Below, in pieces: positions 36,031 to 44,200 of a stretch of DNA of 64,000 bases. Both the position numbers and the translations under genes were made by a program. Positions within the stretch are counted from its first letter, which is position 1, and every line of letters starts with the position of its first letter. Below the pieces are notes generated by a model that saw nothing but the letters and a program-made list of their open reading frames with translations, made no database searches and was not told where the DNA came from. Origin of the DNA: Arenicellales bacterium (GTDB taxonomy: Bacteria; Pseudomonadota; Gammaproteobacteria; Arenicellales; JAJDZL01); NCBI GenBank assembly GCA_958295885.1, contig OY282380.1, positions 2,232,001 through 2,296,000 on the forward strand. Reading direction: 5' to 3'.

Positions 36031-36723
36031 ATGGATATCGAAGCGATCATAGTTAATATTCCCCTGTATTTGAGCGGGCTTTTCACGACGGTGCAGCTGG
36101 TCGCGATTTCGCTTGTCATCGGCTTAGGCATTGCAATTCCGATCGGCTTGGCTGCGAGCAGAAACAATCCGCTCATTAATCTGTTGCCGAAAGCCTACAT
36201 CTATTTCTTTCGAGGCACGCCTCTCATTGTGCAGATGTACATGATCTACTATGGAGCAGGACAGTTTGAGGCTCTTCGAGATAGTTTTTTATGGATTGTC
36301 TTTAAGGAAGCATACGCATGTGCGCTGATCGCATTTTCCTTAAACACCGCGGCCTATACCGCAGAAATTTTACGAGGCGCGATTATTGCAACTGCTTATG
36401 GTGAAATTGAAGCCGGGCGCGCCTGTGGAATGTCAGGATGGCTGATTCTTCGCAGAATCATACTGCCCAGCTCGTTCCGACGCGCTCTGCCAGCATACGG
36501 AAATGAAGTTATTTTCATGTTGCACGGCAGCGCTCTGGCAGGCGTCATTACAATCGTGGACTTATTCGGAGCCGCTCGAATTGTCAACTCCCGTCACTTC
36601 GTCCCATTTGAATCCTTCATTACTGCCGGAGTTTTCTACCTCGTGTTAACGTTTGCAATCATTTGGGTGTTTAGGCGAGTGGAATTTAAGTGGCATGCCC
36701 ACTTGCGAACCAGAGAAAGTTAA
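36031..36723 (+). CDS. ABC transporter permease, HisM-like
   Basis: Second permease, 230 aa, with about five hydrophobic segments. The HisM-like stretch FFRGTPLIVQMYMIYYG is near 65-81, and the EAA motif is GEIEAGRACGMSGWLILRRI (about 127-146). Together with the preceding permease it forms the membrane channel. It ends 59 bases before the convergent tusA. Confidence 0.9.
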   Translation: MDIEAIIVNIPLYLSGLFTTVQLVAISLVIGLGIAIPIGLAASRNNPLINLLPKAYIYFFRGTPLIVQMYMIYYGAGQFEALRDSFLWIVFKEAYACALIAFSLNTAAYTAEILRGAIIATAYGEIEAGRACGMSGWLILRRIILPSSFRRALPAYGNEVIFMLHGSALAGVITIVDLFGAARIVNSRHFVPFESFITAGVFYLVLTFAIIWVFRRVEFKWHAHLRTRES

Positions 36724-36739
36724 CTGGTTCGGTCAAAAC

Positions 36740-36756
36740 ACCCTGTAACTCAGGGT
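36740..36756. terminator. Weak hairpin between convergent genes
   Basis: ACCCTG-TAACT-CAGGGT. On the minus strand it is followed by GTTTTG, so it may end the sHdr operon after tusA. The U-tract is short. Confidence 0.4.
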
Positions 36757-36782
36757 TCCAGAAATCAGAATCTTCTGAACAT

Positions 36783-37007
36783 TCAGCCTTTTTCTACGAG
36801 GAAAATGTAAACGCCATTTTCTCGATTTGAGTCCAGCAGTTTGTGTCCGGTCTGGCGGCATAGAGCTTCGAAGTCTTTGACAGATCCCGGGTCAGTGGAG
36901 TGAACTTCCAAAGTTTGCCCTGAGTGCATCGTTGCCAGTGATTTTTTTGCCTTCAAAATTGGAAGAGGGCAATTGAGTCCCTTCGTATCTAACAGCTGAT
37001 TCGCCAT
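36783..37007 (-). CDS. tusA: TusA-family sulfur carrier protein
   Basis: TusA carries persulfide sulfur on a conserved cysteine. The 74-aa protein has the CPxP motif at C13 in GLNCPLPILKAKKSL, and the usual length and fold pattern. It is the last gene of the sHdr operon (minus strand), 24 bases after lbpA. In sulfur oxidisers TusA works with DsrE-type proteins and hands sulfane sulfur to the sHdr complex, and this position supports that role rather than tRNA thiolation. Confidence 0.88.
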   Translation of the reverse strand: MANQLLDTKGLNCPLPILKAKKSLATMHSGQTLEVHSTDPGSVKDFEALCRQTGHKLLDSNRENGVYIFLVEKG

Positions 37008-37031
37008 TTCATTTATCTCCTAATCTATTCA

Positions 37032-37478
37032 TTAAGCGGCATTGCAGCCAGTAAATCCGTCAGCTTCCATCTTTGCTTCATAGGGGCCCGATACTTCGTT
37101 TCCCGAAGTGAGTTCGGACTTAAAAGAATCCCAATCTGGGATTGCTACTTTGATCAGCCATCCTTCTCCATAGGGATCGGAATTCGCCAGTTTTGGTGTT
37201 GAAACTACGCTGCGGTTGACTTCGACAACTTTGCCTCCACTTCGTAATTTAGCGGGGCCGACCCATTTGCCCGATTCGATGATTGCGCAGCTGCGGCCGG
37301 CGCGTACTTTTCGACCTGCACGTTTTGGCGTGATCGCTACGATCTGTCCCGCCATTGCAGCGGCAATCGTTGTAAGCCCCACGGTTATGGTATTATCGTC
37401 ATTTTCCCGATACCAGATGTTATTGTCTACGTCATAAAGCAATTCGTCTGGTAATTCGCAACCGCGAACATTAGCCAT
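37032..37478 (-). CDS. lbpA: Lipoate-binding protein of the sHdr system (LbpA)
   Basis: LbpA is a GcvH-like lipoyl-carrying protein essential for sHdr sulfur oxidation. The 148-aa sequence has the swinging-arm lysine at K71 in ESGKWVGP; in glycine-cleavage GcvH the equivalent is ESVKAAS. The change to GKWVG is characteristic of LbpA. VGLTTIAAAMAGQIVAITPKR and DPYGEGWLIKV fit the family. It is embedded in the sHdr operon rather than beside gcvT or gcvP. A second, different LbpA is at 60917. Confidence 0.88.
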   Translation of the reverse strand: MANVRGCELPDELLYDVDNNIWYRENDDNTITVGLTTIAAAMAGQIVAITPKRAGRKVRAGRSCAIIESGKWVGPAKLRSGGKVVEVNRSVVSTPKLANSDPYGEGWLIKVAIPDWDSFKSELTSGNEVSGPYEAKMEADGFTGCNAA

Positions 37479-37493
37479 ATTTGTTTTCTCCGT

Positions 37494-37907
37494 CTATGTA
37501 TTTCTGTCGTTCGATCTCATGGCTTTGGAAGAACAGCAGAATTCACCTAAACTCTCGTTTTCCATTTTCCCGCGAACGAACAACAGCAAATGCATTGCCA
37601 CCATTGCCGACAGTGTAATTTGATCATCATTCTTCTGAAGTCGATATAGATTTATCAGATAGATCAGTTCTCTGCAGGTTTCGCGACAGGCTAAAAATGT
37701 CGAGTCTTCGATGGAACCCTGTCGATGCAGAGCCAAAAGTCGAAACCCTTCGTGTTTGCTGTGTGTTGGTTCGACTCCCCGCGCCGACAGCCACAGCTCC
37801 AAAATATTTTCTCCCAATGCCAAGAGCTTTGAGTCTGGATTGGAAATAACTTCAGGATGGGTCGTCAAGTATTCGATTTCCTGTTCGATTTTTGAAAATT
37901 GCTTCAA
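37494..37907 (-). CDS. Conserved hypothetical protein in sHdr operon
   Basis: A 137-aa, mostly helical protein with no known domain that I recognise. Its start overlaps the stop of hdrB2 by 4 bases and it ends 15 bases before lbpA, so it is translated as part of the operon. It has no signal peptide or membrane helix. Two cysteines in CRETCREL (near 89-93) and a CC near the C-terminus are the only candidate functional residues. Its location suggests a role in sHdr function or assembly. Confidence 0.75.
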   Translation of the reverse strand: MKQFSKIEQEIEYLTTHPEVISNPDSKLLALGENILELWLSARGVEPTHSKHEGFRLLALHRQGSIEDSTFLACRETCRELIYLINLYRLQKNDDQITLSAMVAMHLLLFVRGKMENESLGEFCCSSKAMRSNDRNT

Positions 37908-38851
37908 ATCAGACCTTGTTTACGCAATAAGGGAAATGAATTCGAGACATTTTCGTGAATTCCCACTTTCCGTGCGGAAAGACCGAGTGCAAGCCCCAGC
38001 AGTTGAGTGAAATATAACATCACCGGTTTGGTCTTGATGCCTAGAATTTTCTCGGCTCGAATTTGATGCATTTCCAGACCGCTGTGACAGGTTGGGCATT
38101 CAGTTGCAATGACATTGGCGCCACACACTTCTGCAGTTTTCAAAATGTTCAGAACCAATCGAGTGGAAGTATCACTGTCAGATAAGGTATGCGCACCTCC
38201 ACAGCATGCTGTTTTCAGCGGAAAGTTTTGAATGATGTCCGCTCCGGCAGCTTCAAGCAGATCATCCATGAAATGAGGATTATTCGTTGACTCACTGTCA
38301 GGCCCTTGATCTTTCTCGGGAAAGATGTGTCTTGGTCGAGTGTACATACATCCGTAATAGTTGGCAATACGCAGACCTTTCAAGGATTTTTTTACCTGCT
38401 TTTTCAGATTTTTTTCTCCGATCGCATGCTTGATCCAGTCCAGGGCGTGAATGGTTTCAACTTCACCTGCTTTGTATTCCGCGTCACCTGTGCGTTCTGT
38501 CATTTTACGCATGGTTTTCCGGGTTTCTTCTCGGTGAGTAACGTCGTGTTCCGCTTTTTTCAAATTGTGGTAGCAGCCGTTGCAGGGAGCCATGACGACA
38601 TCCATTCCCATTTGGTGCTTCGCAATCGTCAGGTTGCGAATGGAAAGATAGTTTTGAATTTCTGGATCAATATTTTTTACTTCCATCGCACCACAGCAGT
38701 TCCAGTTTTTGATTTCAACCAAATCAAGACCTAATTTTCTGCCAATTTTTTTGGTGGATCTGTTATAGGCATGTCCGGTGCCTTCAAGTGCACAGCCTGG
38801 GTAGTACGCAACTTTCTTTAGATCACTGCGCAGCGTTTCTTTTTTATCCAT
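37904..38851 (-). CDS. hdrB2: sHdrB2, CCG-domain subunit of sHdr complex
   Basis: HdrB-like subunit that binds a non-cubane iron-sulfur cluster through two CCG motifs. The 315-aa protein shows YYPGCALEGTGHAYNRS and NWNCCGAMEV in the first repeat, and NYYGCMYTRP with KTACCGGAHTL in the second. The length is normal. It overlaps hdrC2 by 8 bases upstream, giving a linked pair. In methanogen HdrB this site reduces a heterodisulfide. In sulfur oxidisers it is thought to work in the oxidative direction on a protein-bound sulfur intermediate. Confidence 0.88.
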   Translation of the reverse strand: MDKKETLRSDLKKVAYYPGCALEGTGHAYNRSTKKIGRKLGLDLVEIKNWNCCGAMEVKNIDPEIQNYLSIRNLTIAKHQMGMDVVMAPCNGCYHNLKKAEHDVTHREETRKTMRKMTERTGDAEYKAGEVETIHALDWIKHAIGEKNLKKQVKKSLKGLRIANYYGCMYTRPRHIFPEKDQGPDSESTNNPHFMDDLLEAAGADIIQNFPLKTACCGGAHTLSDSDTSTRLVLNILKTAEVCGANVIATECPTCHSGLEMHQIRAEKILGIKTKPVMLYFTQLLGLALGLSARKVGIHENVSNSFPLLRKQGLI

Positions 38852-39593
38852 GACTTTCCGTGTTATTTTTTTGCAGGACTTCTTTACGTTCCTGCTCGCG
38901 CATTTGAATTAACTCTTGGATCGAATCTTTGGATCGTTTCCAACCGCTGGTTTTCGGACGAAGCAAAGTAGACAGCCCCAGTTTCGTCAGCAAGGTAAAC
39001 GGCAGTCCGTTAATCAGACCCTTAACCATGCTGACCATCCAATCCTGTTTGAGAGGCTGAGAGGTTCGTTTAAAGAATTTTCGAATCAGTCGACCTTCCT
39101 CAATTTTTCCAGTTTCCAGAACCTGTTCGAAAAAAGCCTCGTCAAAATGCTGGGAACTTGATTTTGGCGTATGTCCCTTGTGTTCAAGCCAATGTGACAG
39201 CGCTTTCATTACGCCTTCAGGCTCAACATCTCGAGGGCACACATGAGTGCATTTGTGACAGGAAACGCACTGCCATATGATATCTTTGTCTCGAAGCAGC
39301 TCCTGCTCCATTCCAAGTCGAACCAGGTAAATCCAATATCTCGGGTTGAAATCTGGATTGATCGCATTGACTGTACAAGAATTCGTACAGGCTCCGCACT
39401 GCCAGCATCGGTGAATGAAGGAGCCACCGGGGAACGCTGCGACTTCCTCTTCAAGATGTTCGTTGTAATCGTTGACAACTCTCGATTCAATGAAGGTGCT
39501 CCACGGGCCGGAAACATCAACTCCATCAATTTGGAGCTTGTCGTGTTCTCTTAGATTTTCGGGGCGGATCAGCGACTTTTCGTGAATTGGCAT
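38844..39593 (-). CDS. hdrC2: sHdrC2, iron-sulfur subunit of sHdr complex
   Basis: A 249-aa electron-carrying subunit with two 4Fe-4S motifs: CWQCGACTNSCTV and CVSCHKCTHVCPR. The stretch between them, NPDFNPRYWIYLVRLGME, is typical of HdrC. It precedes hdrB2, with which it overlaps. The C-terminal 100 residues are basic and probably contact HdrB2. Confidence 0.88.
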   Translation of the reverse strand: MPIHEKSLIRPENLREHDKLQIDGVDVSGPWSTFIESRVVNDYNEHLEEEVAAFPGGSFIHRCWQCGACTNSCTVNAINPDFNPRYWIYLVRLGMEQELLRDKDIIWQCVSCHKCTHVCPRDVEPEGVMKALSHWLEHKGHTPKSSSQHFDEAFFEQVLETGKIEEGRLIRKFFKRTSQPLKQDWMVSMVKGLINGLPFTLLTKLGLSTLLRPKTSGWKRSKDSIQELIQMREQERKEVLQKNNTESHG

Positions 39594-39605
39594 CGATCTG
39601 ATACG

Positions 39606-40469
39606 TTAGTGTGTAACCGAGACAAACGGTTCGGTCAATTGGTAGCGTTTGCCACCAGGCAATATCAATCGGGTTTTTCCGCTGCAAAAAGCAGTGTCCA
39701 GTCCAAGCATTCTCAAGGCATAACCAAAGGGCAGTCCCGAAGAGTTATACTCAGTTCGCAGGAAACTACTGCCCTGACTGCCGATATATCCGCTGTAAAT
39801 CCACGCCAACAGCAAATCAATTGTGAGATTTTGATTCGCGAAAACACCGCAGTCCTTCAAAAATCCCAGCAATTCTCTTCGCAGTTCGAGATGGGTCTGA
39901 ATTCCGTTCGGAATTTTGATTCGTTCATGATCATTATCCGTAAACCATATTTCACGCAAAACTCCGGTGTTTGAAGAAAAGTCCCAAACCCAGCGAGTCA
40001 TTAGCGGAAATTTGTCCGGGTTCGAAAAATGCAGGATCTCAGCGGCCAGATCTCGAACCCACCGATCTTTCCTGCTCGCTGCCAATATGAGGAAAAACTG
40101 CTCAACCCGAAAATCAACGTTCTGAATCGTTACATCGTCCAGCAGCCGCCGAATTGCTTCCCAGACAGAATTGAATCCATGCTTTTCCAATGCAAATTTC
40201 AATCTTCTTCGAACCGTCGGCATAAAGGCGCAGGCGCTGTAAAAATCAGACTCGAAACTGATCGAGTCGCGATTGGAAAATGTTGATTGAAACAGAATCG
40301 ATTTGCCGTTAAGGCCGTCAACAATGATTTCAATGCCACCGAGTTTTTCGGCAGCCTTGACCATATTTTCAAAGGAGTCGCGAAGCACTCTTCCATCGAG
40401 ATGAAGTTCTGGCGACGGGGACGCGTTCGTCGAAATAGACTTCTGTTTACGCCGATTCAGGAAGTTCAT
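39606..40469 (-). CDS. sHdr-associated conserved hypothetical protein (hyp)
   Basis: A 287-aa soluble protein in the slot between hdrA and hdrC2 that defines type I sHdr loci. I recognise it by position, not by a domain. It is helical, has no signal peptide, and no iron-sulfur motif (only two scattered cysteines). Features such as RRLKFALEKHGFNSVWEAI and RKDRWVRDLAAEILHFSNPDKFPLMTRW are readable but have no known function. It is intact and close-spaced with both neighbours (17 and 12 bases), so it is probably needed in stoichiometric amounts. Confidence 0.8.
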   Translation of the reverse strand: MNFLNRRKQKSISTNASPSPELHLDGRVLRDSFENMVKAAEKLGGIEIIVDGLNGKSILFQSTFSNRDSISFESDFYSACAFMPTVRRRLKFALEKHGFNSVWEAIRRLLDDVTIQNVDFRVEQFFLILAASRKDRWVRDLAAEILHFSNPDKFPLMTRWVWDFSSNTGVLREIWFTDNDHERIKIPNGIQTHLELRRELLGFLKDCGVFANQNLTIDLLLAWIYSGYIGSQGSSFLRTEYNSSGLPFGYALRMLGLDTAFCSGKTRLILPGGKRYQLTEPFVSVTH

Positions 40470-40486
40470 GCGAAATTGCTGAGGTG

Positions 40487-41524
40487 TCAGGCGGCTTGAT
40501 TGATGATGCCGAGAGCGGCCATCGCCGCGGCTTGCCCCTGTGCGATGGAATCATCGATGGTTTCGGGACCGACTGCGGCGCCTGCCACAAAAATTCCATC
40601 TCGAGAGGTGCCGACAACGGAGTTGTAGGATGGCTTCTTTTGAATAAAGCCATGAGGCTCCAATTCAACGCCAAAGATCGAAGAAATTTCAGGATTGTCC
40701 ACGTTCGGGTCCATCCCGATTGCATGAACGACCAAGTCAAAAGGAATTGATATCGGCCGCTTCACCAACGTATCTTCTCCTTTCAAAAGCACTCTTTTCC
40801 CATCAAAAGTTACTTCAGCAATTCGGGCTTTTATATATTTCACTTTGAATTCTTCCTGACTTCGCCAATAGAACTGTCCTTCATACAAACCATAGGTGCG
40901 AATATCCATGTAGTAGATGTAAACGCTGCAGTCCGGCAATTCCTCACGAATTTCCATCGCCAAATTAGCAGATACCGTACAGCAGATCTTTGAACACCAT
41001 TCCCGGCCGATTTGGCGATCGCGGGAACCGACGCAAAGCAGGATGGCGACCCTTTTTGGCTTTCTTCCGTCAGAAAGACAACGTACTCCCTGTCTGGAAG
41101 AAATCATTTGTTCGACCTGCGTGGTCGTTACAACGTCGGGATGAGATCCGAATCCCCACTCAGGTTTGTTGATGGAATCGAAGTGTGTGAATCCAGTCGC
41201 TAAAATCACGGAAGAAACGGAAAAGCTTCGACCGTTTGAACACACTGCCTTAAAGTTTCCAGGTTCTCCATGGAAATCAATCACTTGGGTCAACGTCTGG
41301 ACGTCAATGCTGGGGTTTTGCTCGACACTTTGGACCATTTGCCCAATCGCTTCACTTGCCCATTCACCGGTAGGAACCAGGCGGGCATAGCCGGATAATA
41401 TCGGCGCACCGCCTAAAATATCTTCTTTTTCGATGAGAGTGACGTGCTGACCAATTCCTGCGAGGGATCTTGCTGCTGATAAACCTGTCGGTCCTGCTCC
41501 TACGACTAAAACACTTTGGCTCAC
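40487..41524 (-). CDS. hdrA: sHdrA, FAD-containing subunit of sHdr complex
   Basis: Flavoprotein that passes electrons within sHdr. The 345-aa protein has the FAD-binding GAGPTG at about 8-13 in VLVVGAGPTGLSAARSL, a second dinucleotide-related segment VILATGF, and an iron-sulfur cysteine set in LCVGSRD...REWCSKICC. The end, GIFVAGAAVGPETIDDSIAQ, is typical of the family. It is shorter than methanogen HdrA, lacking its extra ferredoxin domains. Its ATG overlaps the hdrB1 stop by 4 bases. Confidence 0.9.
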   Translation of the reverse strand: MSQSVLVVGAGPTGLSAARSLAGIGQHVTLIEKEDILGGAPILSGYARLVPTGEWASEAIGQMVQSVEQNPSIDVQTLTQVIDFHGEPGNFKAVCSNGRSFSVSSVILATGFTHFDSINKPEWGFGSHPDVVTTTQVEQMISSRQGVRCLSDGRKPKRVAILLCVGSRDRQIGREWCSKICCTVSANLAMEIREELPDCSVYIYYMDIRTYGLYEGQFYWRSQEEFKVKYIKARIAEVTFDGKRVLLKGEDTLVKRPISIPFDLVVHAIGMDPNVDNPEISSIFGVELEPHGFIQKKPSYNSVVGTSRDGIFVAGAAVGPETIDDSIAQGQAAAMAALGIINQAA

Positions 41525-42882
41525 GCCCGTACCTCAAATCCAGGCCCCGAAGTGATCGCTCGTCGTGGATCATACAACGTTTCATAATTTCCAGCTTCGA
41601 CTTCAATCAGATAGTTCTCAAACTCCGTTTTCGCTTTTTTCCAGTCAATTCCAAGTTTTTCGAGCAGCGGTTCGAATGCAGATGCATGCCAATGGAGCTG
41701 TGCGATCTTATACGGATGCGCTCCGCACAGTACGGCTGCCAATTGACAGTCCGCCAATATCGGCATCTCGTAATTCTTGCCGACTGCTTTCCCAATCCAT
41801 TGATTCTTGTCAAGTGTGGTGATGCAGCCAGTATCGTGCCCAACCATTACGTCGGCGCGCGCTTCTTCCACGGCAACCTTGATTTTTCGGTCAATGGCAA
41901 AGGATCGGGTGAATTCGCGCTCAGAGATGATATGCCGAAAACCGAAGCCACAGCAGTCATACCAGGTGGAATAGTCAATGACGTTGGCTCCCATCGCCTG
42001 TACAAGTCCGGTTGATACGGCTACGCGGTTGCCGTCGAGCACCTCATCGTCATAAATTACGTCTTCTGGAACCATTTTGTATACGTGGCATGCAGGGTGT
42101 ATGACGGCCCGTATCTGCGAGGCGTCAATCATCTGACGCTCAGCGATGTCGTGACGCATAACGTGCAGCCATTCCGAATAGTGGACGATTTCTTCTGGAA
42201 TTAAAATTTTTCCGTCGACCAGGCGACCGATTTTTGCAAGAATCTTTCGAACCTGCTCTCGCAGTTCAGCGGATTTAATGAGAAACTGCCGCATTTCTTT
42301 GTAGTTGCCAAACGAGGTTCCACAGTGGACCAGCGGATAGTAATACGCTGAATCCAGTCCTTCTGCCTGTGACGCGACATAGGCCTGATGAAAATTTCGC
42401 AGAAACACAGCAGCTAAACTCACCACATTGCCGATTCCCGATCCGTGATAGTTCCATGCGGTACAGGAGGTTTGATCAGTTTCGTCCAAATATGCTATGC
42501 CCAGCTCGTTCATTAACCACAGCAAAGAAGTTGGATAGCCGGGAATATTGCCACATTGACCGCAGGACTTATGATGCCACAATCGATCTGTTGGGATTTT
42601 CTTATCCCAACCGTAGAGAGTTTTTGTCATTACGGGCTTATGACCTTCATTGACTCGGTGAACCATGATCTCACCGTCTTTCTCCAGCTGCCACATCGCA
42701 TCTCGAACATCTTTTACATGTTCGCGTGTCGTCAACATTGCTCGCTTGTCAATTCTTGCTTCCACCCACTGAGTAGCTGTGGTGGCATCACTCGCACTCA
42801 AGTTGGAGTCTCTCCATTCCGATCCGTGACCGGTGAATCTTTCGTTGCTGAATTGATTCCCAAAAGGAACATTTATGCTCAT
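41521..42882 (-). CDS. hdrB1: sHdrB1, CCG-domain subunit of sHdr complex
   Basis: A 453-aa HdrB paralogue, longer than HdrB2, as usual for sHdrB1. The N-terminal half holds KSCGQCGNIPGYPTSLL, and the second half has IHPACHVYKMVPEDVIYDD, WYDCCGFGFRH and ADCQLAAVLCGAHP. The first motif is a variant and the second is a full CCG, consistent with one non-cubane cluster. It lies between hdrC1 (97 bases upstream) and hdrA (4-base overlap). Confidence 0.9.
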   Translation of the reverse strand: MSINVPFGNQFSNERFTGHGSEWRDSNLSASDATTATQWVEARIDKRAMLTTREHVKDVRDAMWQLEKDGEIMVHRVNEGHKPVMTKTLYGWDKKIPTDRLWHHKSCGQCGNIPGYPTSLLWLMNELGIAYLDETDQTSCTAWNYHGSGIGNVVSLAAVFLRNFHQAYVASQAEGLDSAYYYPLVHCGTSFGNYKEMRQFLIKSAELREQVRKILAKIGRLVDGKILIPEEIVHYSEWLHVMRHDIAERQMIDASQIRAVIHPACHVYKMVPEDVIYDDEVLDGNRVAVSTGLVQAMGANVIDYSTWYDCCGFGFRHIISEREFTRSFAIDRKIKVAVEEARADVMVGHDTGCITTLDKNQWIGKAVGKNYEMPILADCQLAAVLCGAHPYKIAQLHWHASAFEPLLEKLGIDWKKAKTEFENYLIEVEAGNYETLYDPRRAITSGPGFEVRA

Positions 42883-42979
42883 ATTTCGAATTCCTCAATG
42901 TCAATGGTTGTCTCAAGAACGAAACTGCGCATTGTACTTGCATTCATTTTCATTTAATCGTTCAAGGGATAAAAATATT

Positions 42980-43720
42980 CTAAAAATCGTCCATCTCATC
43001 CTGTTCATCCAGCCAGTCTTCGTAATCGTCTCTTTTTTCATCCATGATGTCGAGAATCACATCGAACAGGTTCTCGTCAATTGTCTCGAGCTGGTCCAAA
43101 ACCCCGGAATCTTCCCAAATCGTGTAGAGTTCAATCGAGGTTTTCAGGTTAACTTCCCATGCAGTTGATTCGGTATGCATGGTTGGCATCGGAATCGCTT
43201 TTCGCAAGATGTTCAATGGGGCATCGACTTTACTGATCTTAGGTCCCCAGTCGGCGAAGTGATCCGGTGTGATCATGTTCGGCGCCAGCTGATTGCCGGT
43301 GGATATCAATTTCAGCATCACTCGAGAAAAAGGCCTCAATACATCTTTTGCAGACTGTAATCCATGTTTGATGGACACTTCCCGCATTATGCTTACCAAT
43401 CCCCCCGGTGAATTCTTAAATGGACAGCGCGCTGCGCAGGTATAGCATTGCGCACACGCCCAGATTTTCTCCTGCATGGCATCATAAATGCCTTCAAGAT
43501 TCTCGGTCCAGAGCAACTGCACTATTTCACGAGGCGAATAATCGAAATAGTGTGCGGAAGGGCAGGTGGCAGTACAGATGCCGCAGTTCAAGCAGCCATG
43601 CAGTTCGTGGTCATAGAGGGGGTGTTCACAAATATCAGAAAAGATCTGTTCCAGCTCGTCCTGACTGACTTCAGGTTCGCTGGTGAGAGGATCGCCGATC
43701 GGAAGCGCAACGGAAGCCAT
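42980..43720 (-). CDS. hdrC1: sHdrC1, iron-sulfur subunit of sHdr complex
   Basis: A 246-aa protein with two cysteine sets for 4Fe-4S clusters: CLNCGICTATCPS (starting at C43) and CAQCYTCAARCPF (about 93-105), each followed by a conserved proline. The SPREIVQLLWTENLEGIYD stretch between them is typical of HdrC. The acidic C-terminus (DDYEDWLDEQDEMDDF) is a visible oddity. It is the second gene of the operon, 13 bases after dsrE. Confidence 0.9.
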   Translation of the reverse strand: MASVALPIGDPLTSEPEVSQDELEQIFSDICEHPLYDHELHGCLNCGICTATCPSAHYFDYSPREIVQLLWTENLEGIYDAMQEKIWACAQCYTCAARCPFKNSPGGLVSIMREVSIKHGLQSAKDVLRPFSRVMLKLISTGNQLAPNMITPDHFADWGPKISKVDAPLNILRKAIPMPTMHTESTAWEVNLKTSIELYTIWEDSGVLDQLETIDENLFDVILDIMDEKRDDYEDWLDEQDEMDDF

Positions 43721-43733
43721 GACAGTCAGATCT

Positions 43734-44114
43734 TCAGTAGCTCAGTACTTTGATGTCTTCTTCTTCCATTACCTGTTCGATGACGTAAGCCCCGCCAACG
43801 ACGCCCTCGCATTCCGGAATCAAATCATTTTCGGTCATGTCGAACAGGTCAAGATTGGGCGAGCAGCAGAAAAACTTGACTCCTGCTTCGTGCGCATCCT
43901 TAATGAAGTCGTAAACGGATTTCGTTGATCCTTCCTTGACATAGAGATTTTCCGCAACCCCTTTTTTCATCAGCTTTCCTGAAGTCGCAGTGCAGACCAC
44001 ATCAACTTCGTACTCCATGGCTGCCGCAACCGTCGCTTGAAATATCGGAGCCCCCAGTTCTTCGCCGTTGGACGGGTCCGTATTCACCATCATAATTACC
44101 AGCTTTTCCGCCAT
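43734..44114 (-). CDS. dsrE: DsrE-family sulfurtransferase (DsrE3-like)
   Basis: First gene of the sHdr operon. The 126-aa protein has the DsrE/DsrF fold pattern (KLVIMMVNTDPSNGEEL at the start) and a cysteine pair C83-C84 in VKFFCCSPNLDLF, which is the position of the catalytic cysteine of DsrE3-type proteins. Such proteins exchange persulfide sulfur with TusA, also encoded in this operon. The start has an excellent GGAGG ribosome-binding site a few bases upstream. A palindrome and a TATAAT box lie further upstream. It is cytoplasmic. Which DsrE3 subgroup it belongs to (A, B or C) I cannot tell. Confidence 0.85.
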   Translation of the reverse strand: MAEKLVIMMVNTDPSNGEELGAPIFQATVAAAMEYEVDVVCTATSGKLMKKGVAENLYVKEGSTKSVYDFIKDAHEAGVKFFCCSPNLDLFDMTENDLIPECEGVVGGAYVIEQVMEEEDIKVLSY

Positions 44115-44175
44115 AACTTCCTCCGATCACTCAAGCCTGATCAACTTTACTTTGTTCGGTCAAATTTCAAATTTT

Positions 44176-44181
44176 ATTATA
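44176..44181 (-). promoter_or_regulatory. -10 element of the sHdr operon promoter
   Basis: TATAAT on the minus strand, about 60 bases upstream of the dsrE ATG. It overlaps the left arm of the palindrome. No good -35 is visible at 16-18 bases, which suggests an activator or a weak promoter. Confidence 0.4.
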
Positions 44182-44200
44182 TTAGCAAATTCTAATATAA
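44177..44200. promoter_or_regulatory. Palindromic operator upstream of the sHdr operon
   Basis: Perfect inverted repeat TTATATTAG (44177-44185), spacer CAAATT, CTAATATAA (44192-44200). It sits 63-86 bases upstream of the dsrE start and overlaps a TATAAT box. AT-rich dyads with a TATTAG...CTAATA core are bound by ArsR-family persulfide sensors such as BigR/SqrR. Binding here is inference. Confidence 0.65.

Noticed and set aside
37032..37478. GcvH of the glycine cleavage system
   Set aside because: The lipoyl site reads ESGKWVG and no gcvT or gcvP is near, so it is an LbpA.
36783..44114. Methanogen-type heterodisulfide reductase
   Set aside because: HdrA is short, genes are duplicated as C1B1/C2B2, and tusA, dsrE and lbpA are present, all of which mark the sulfur-oxidising type.
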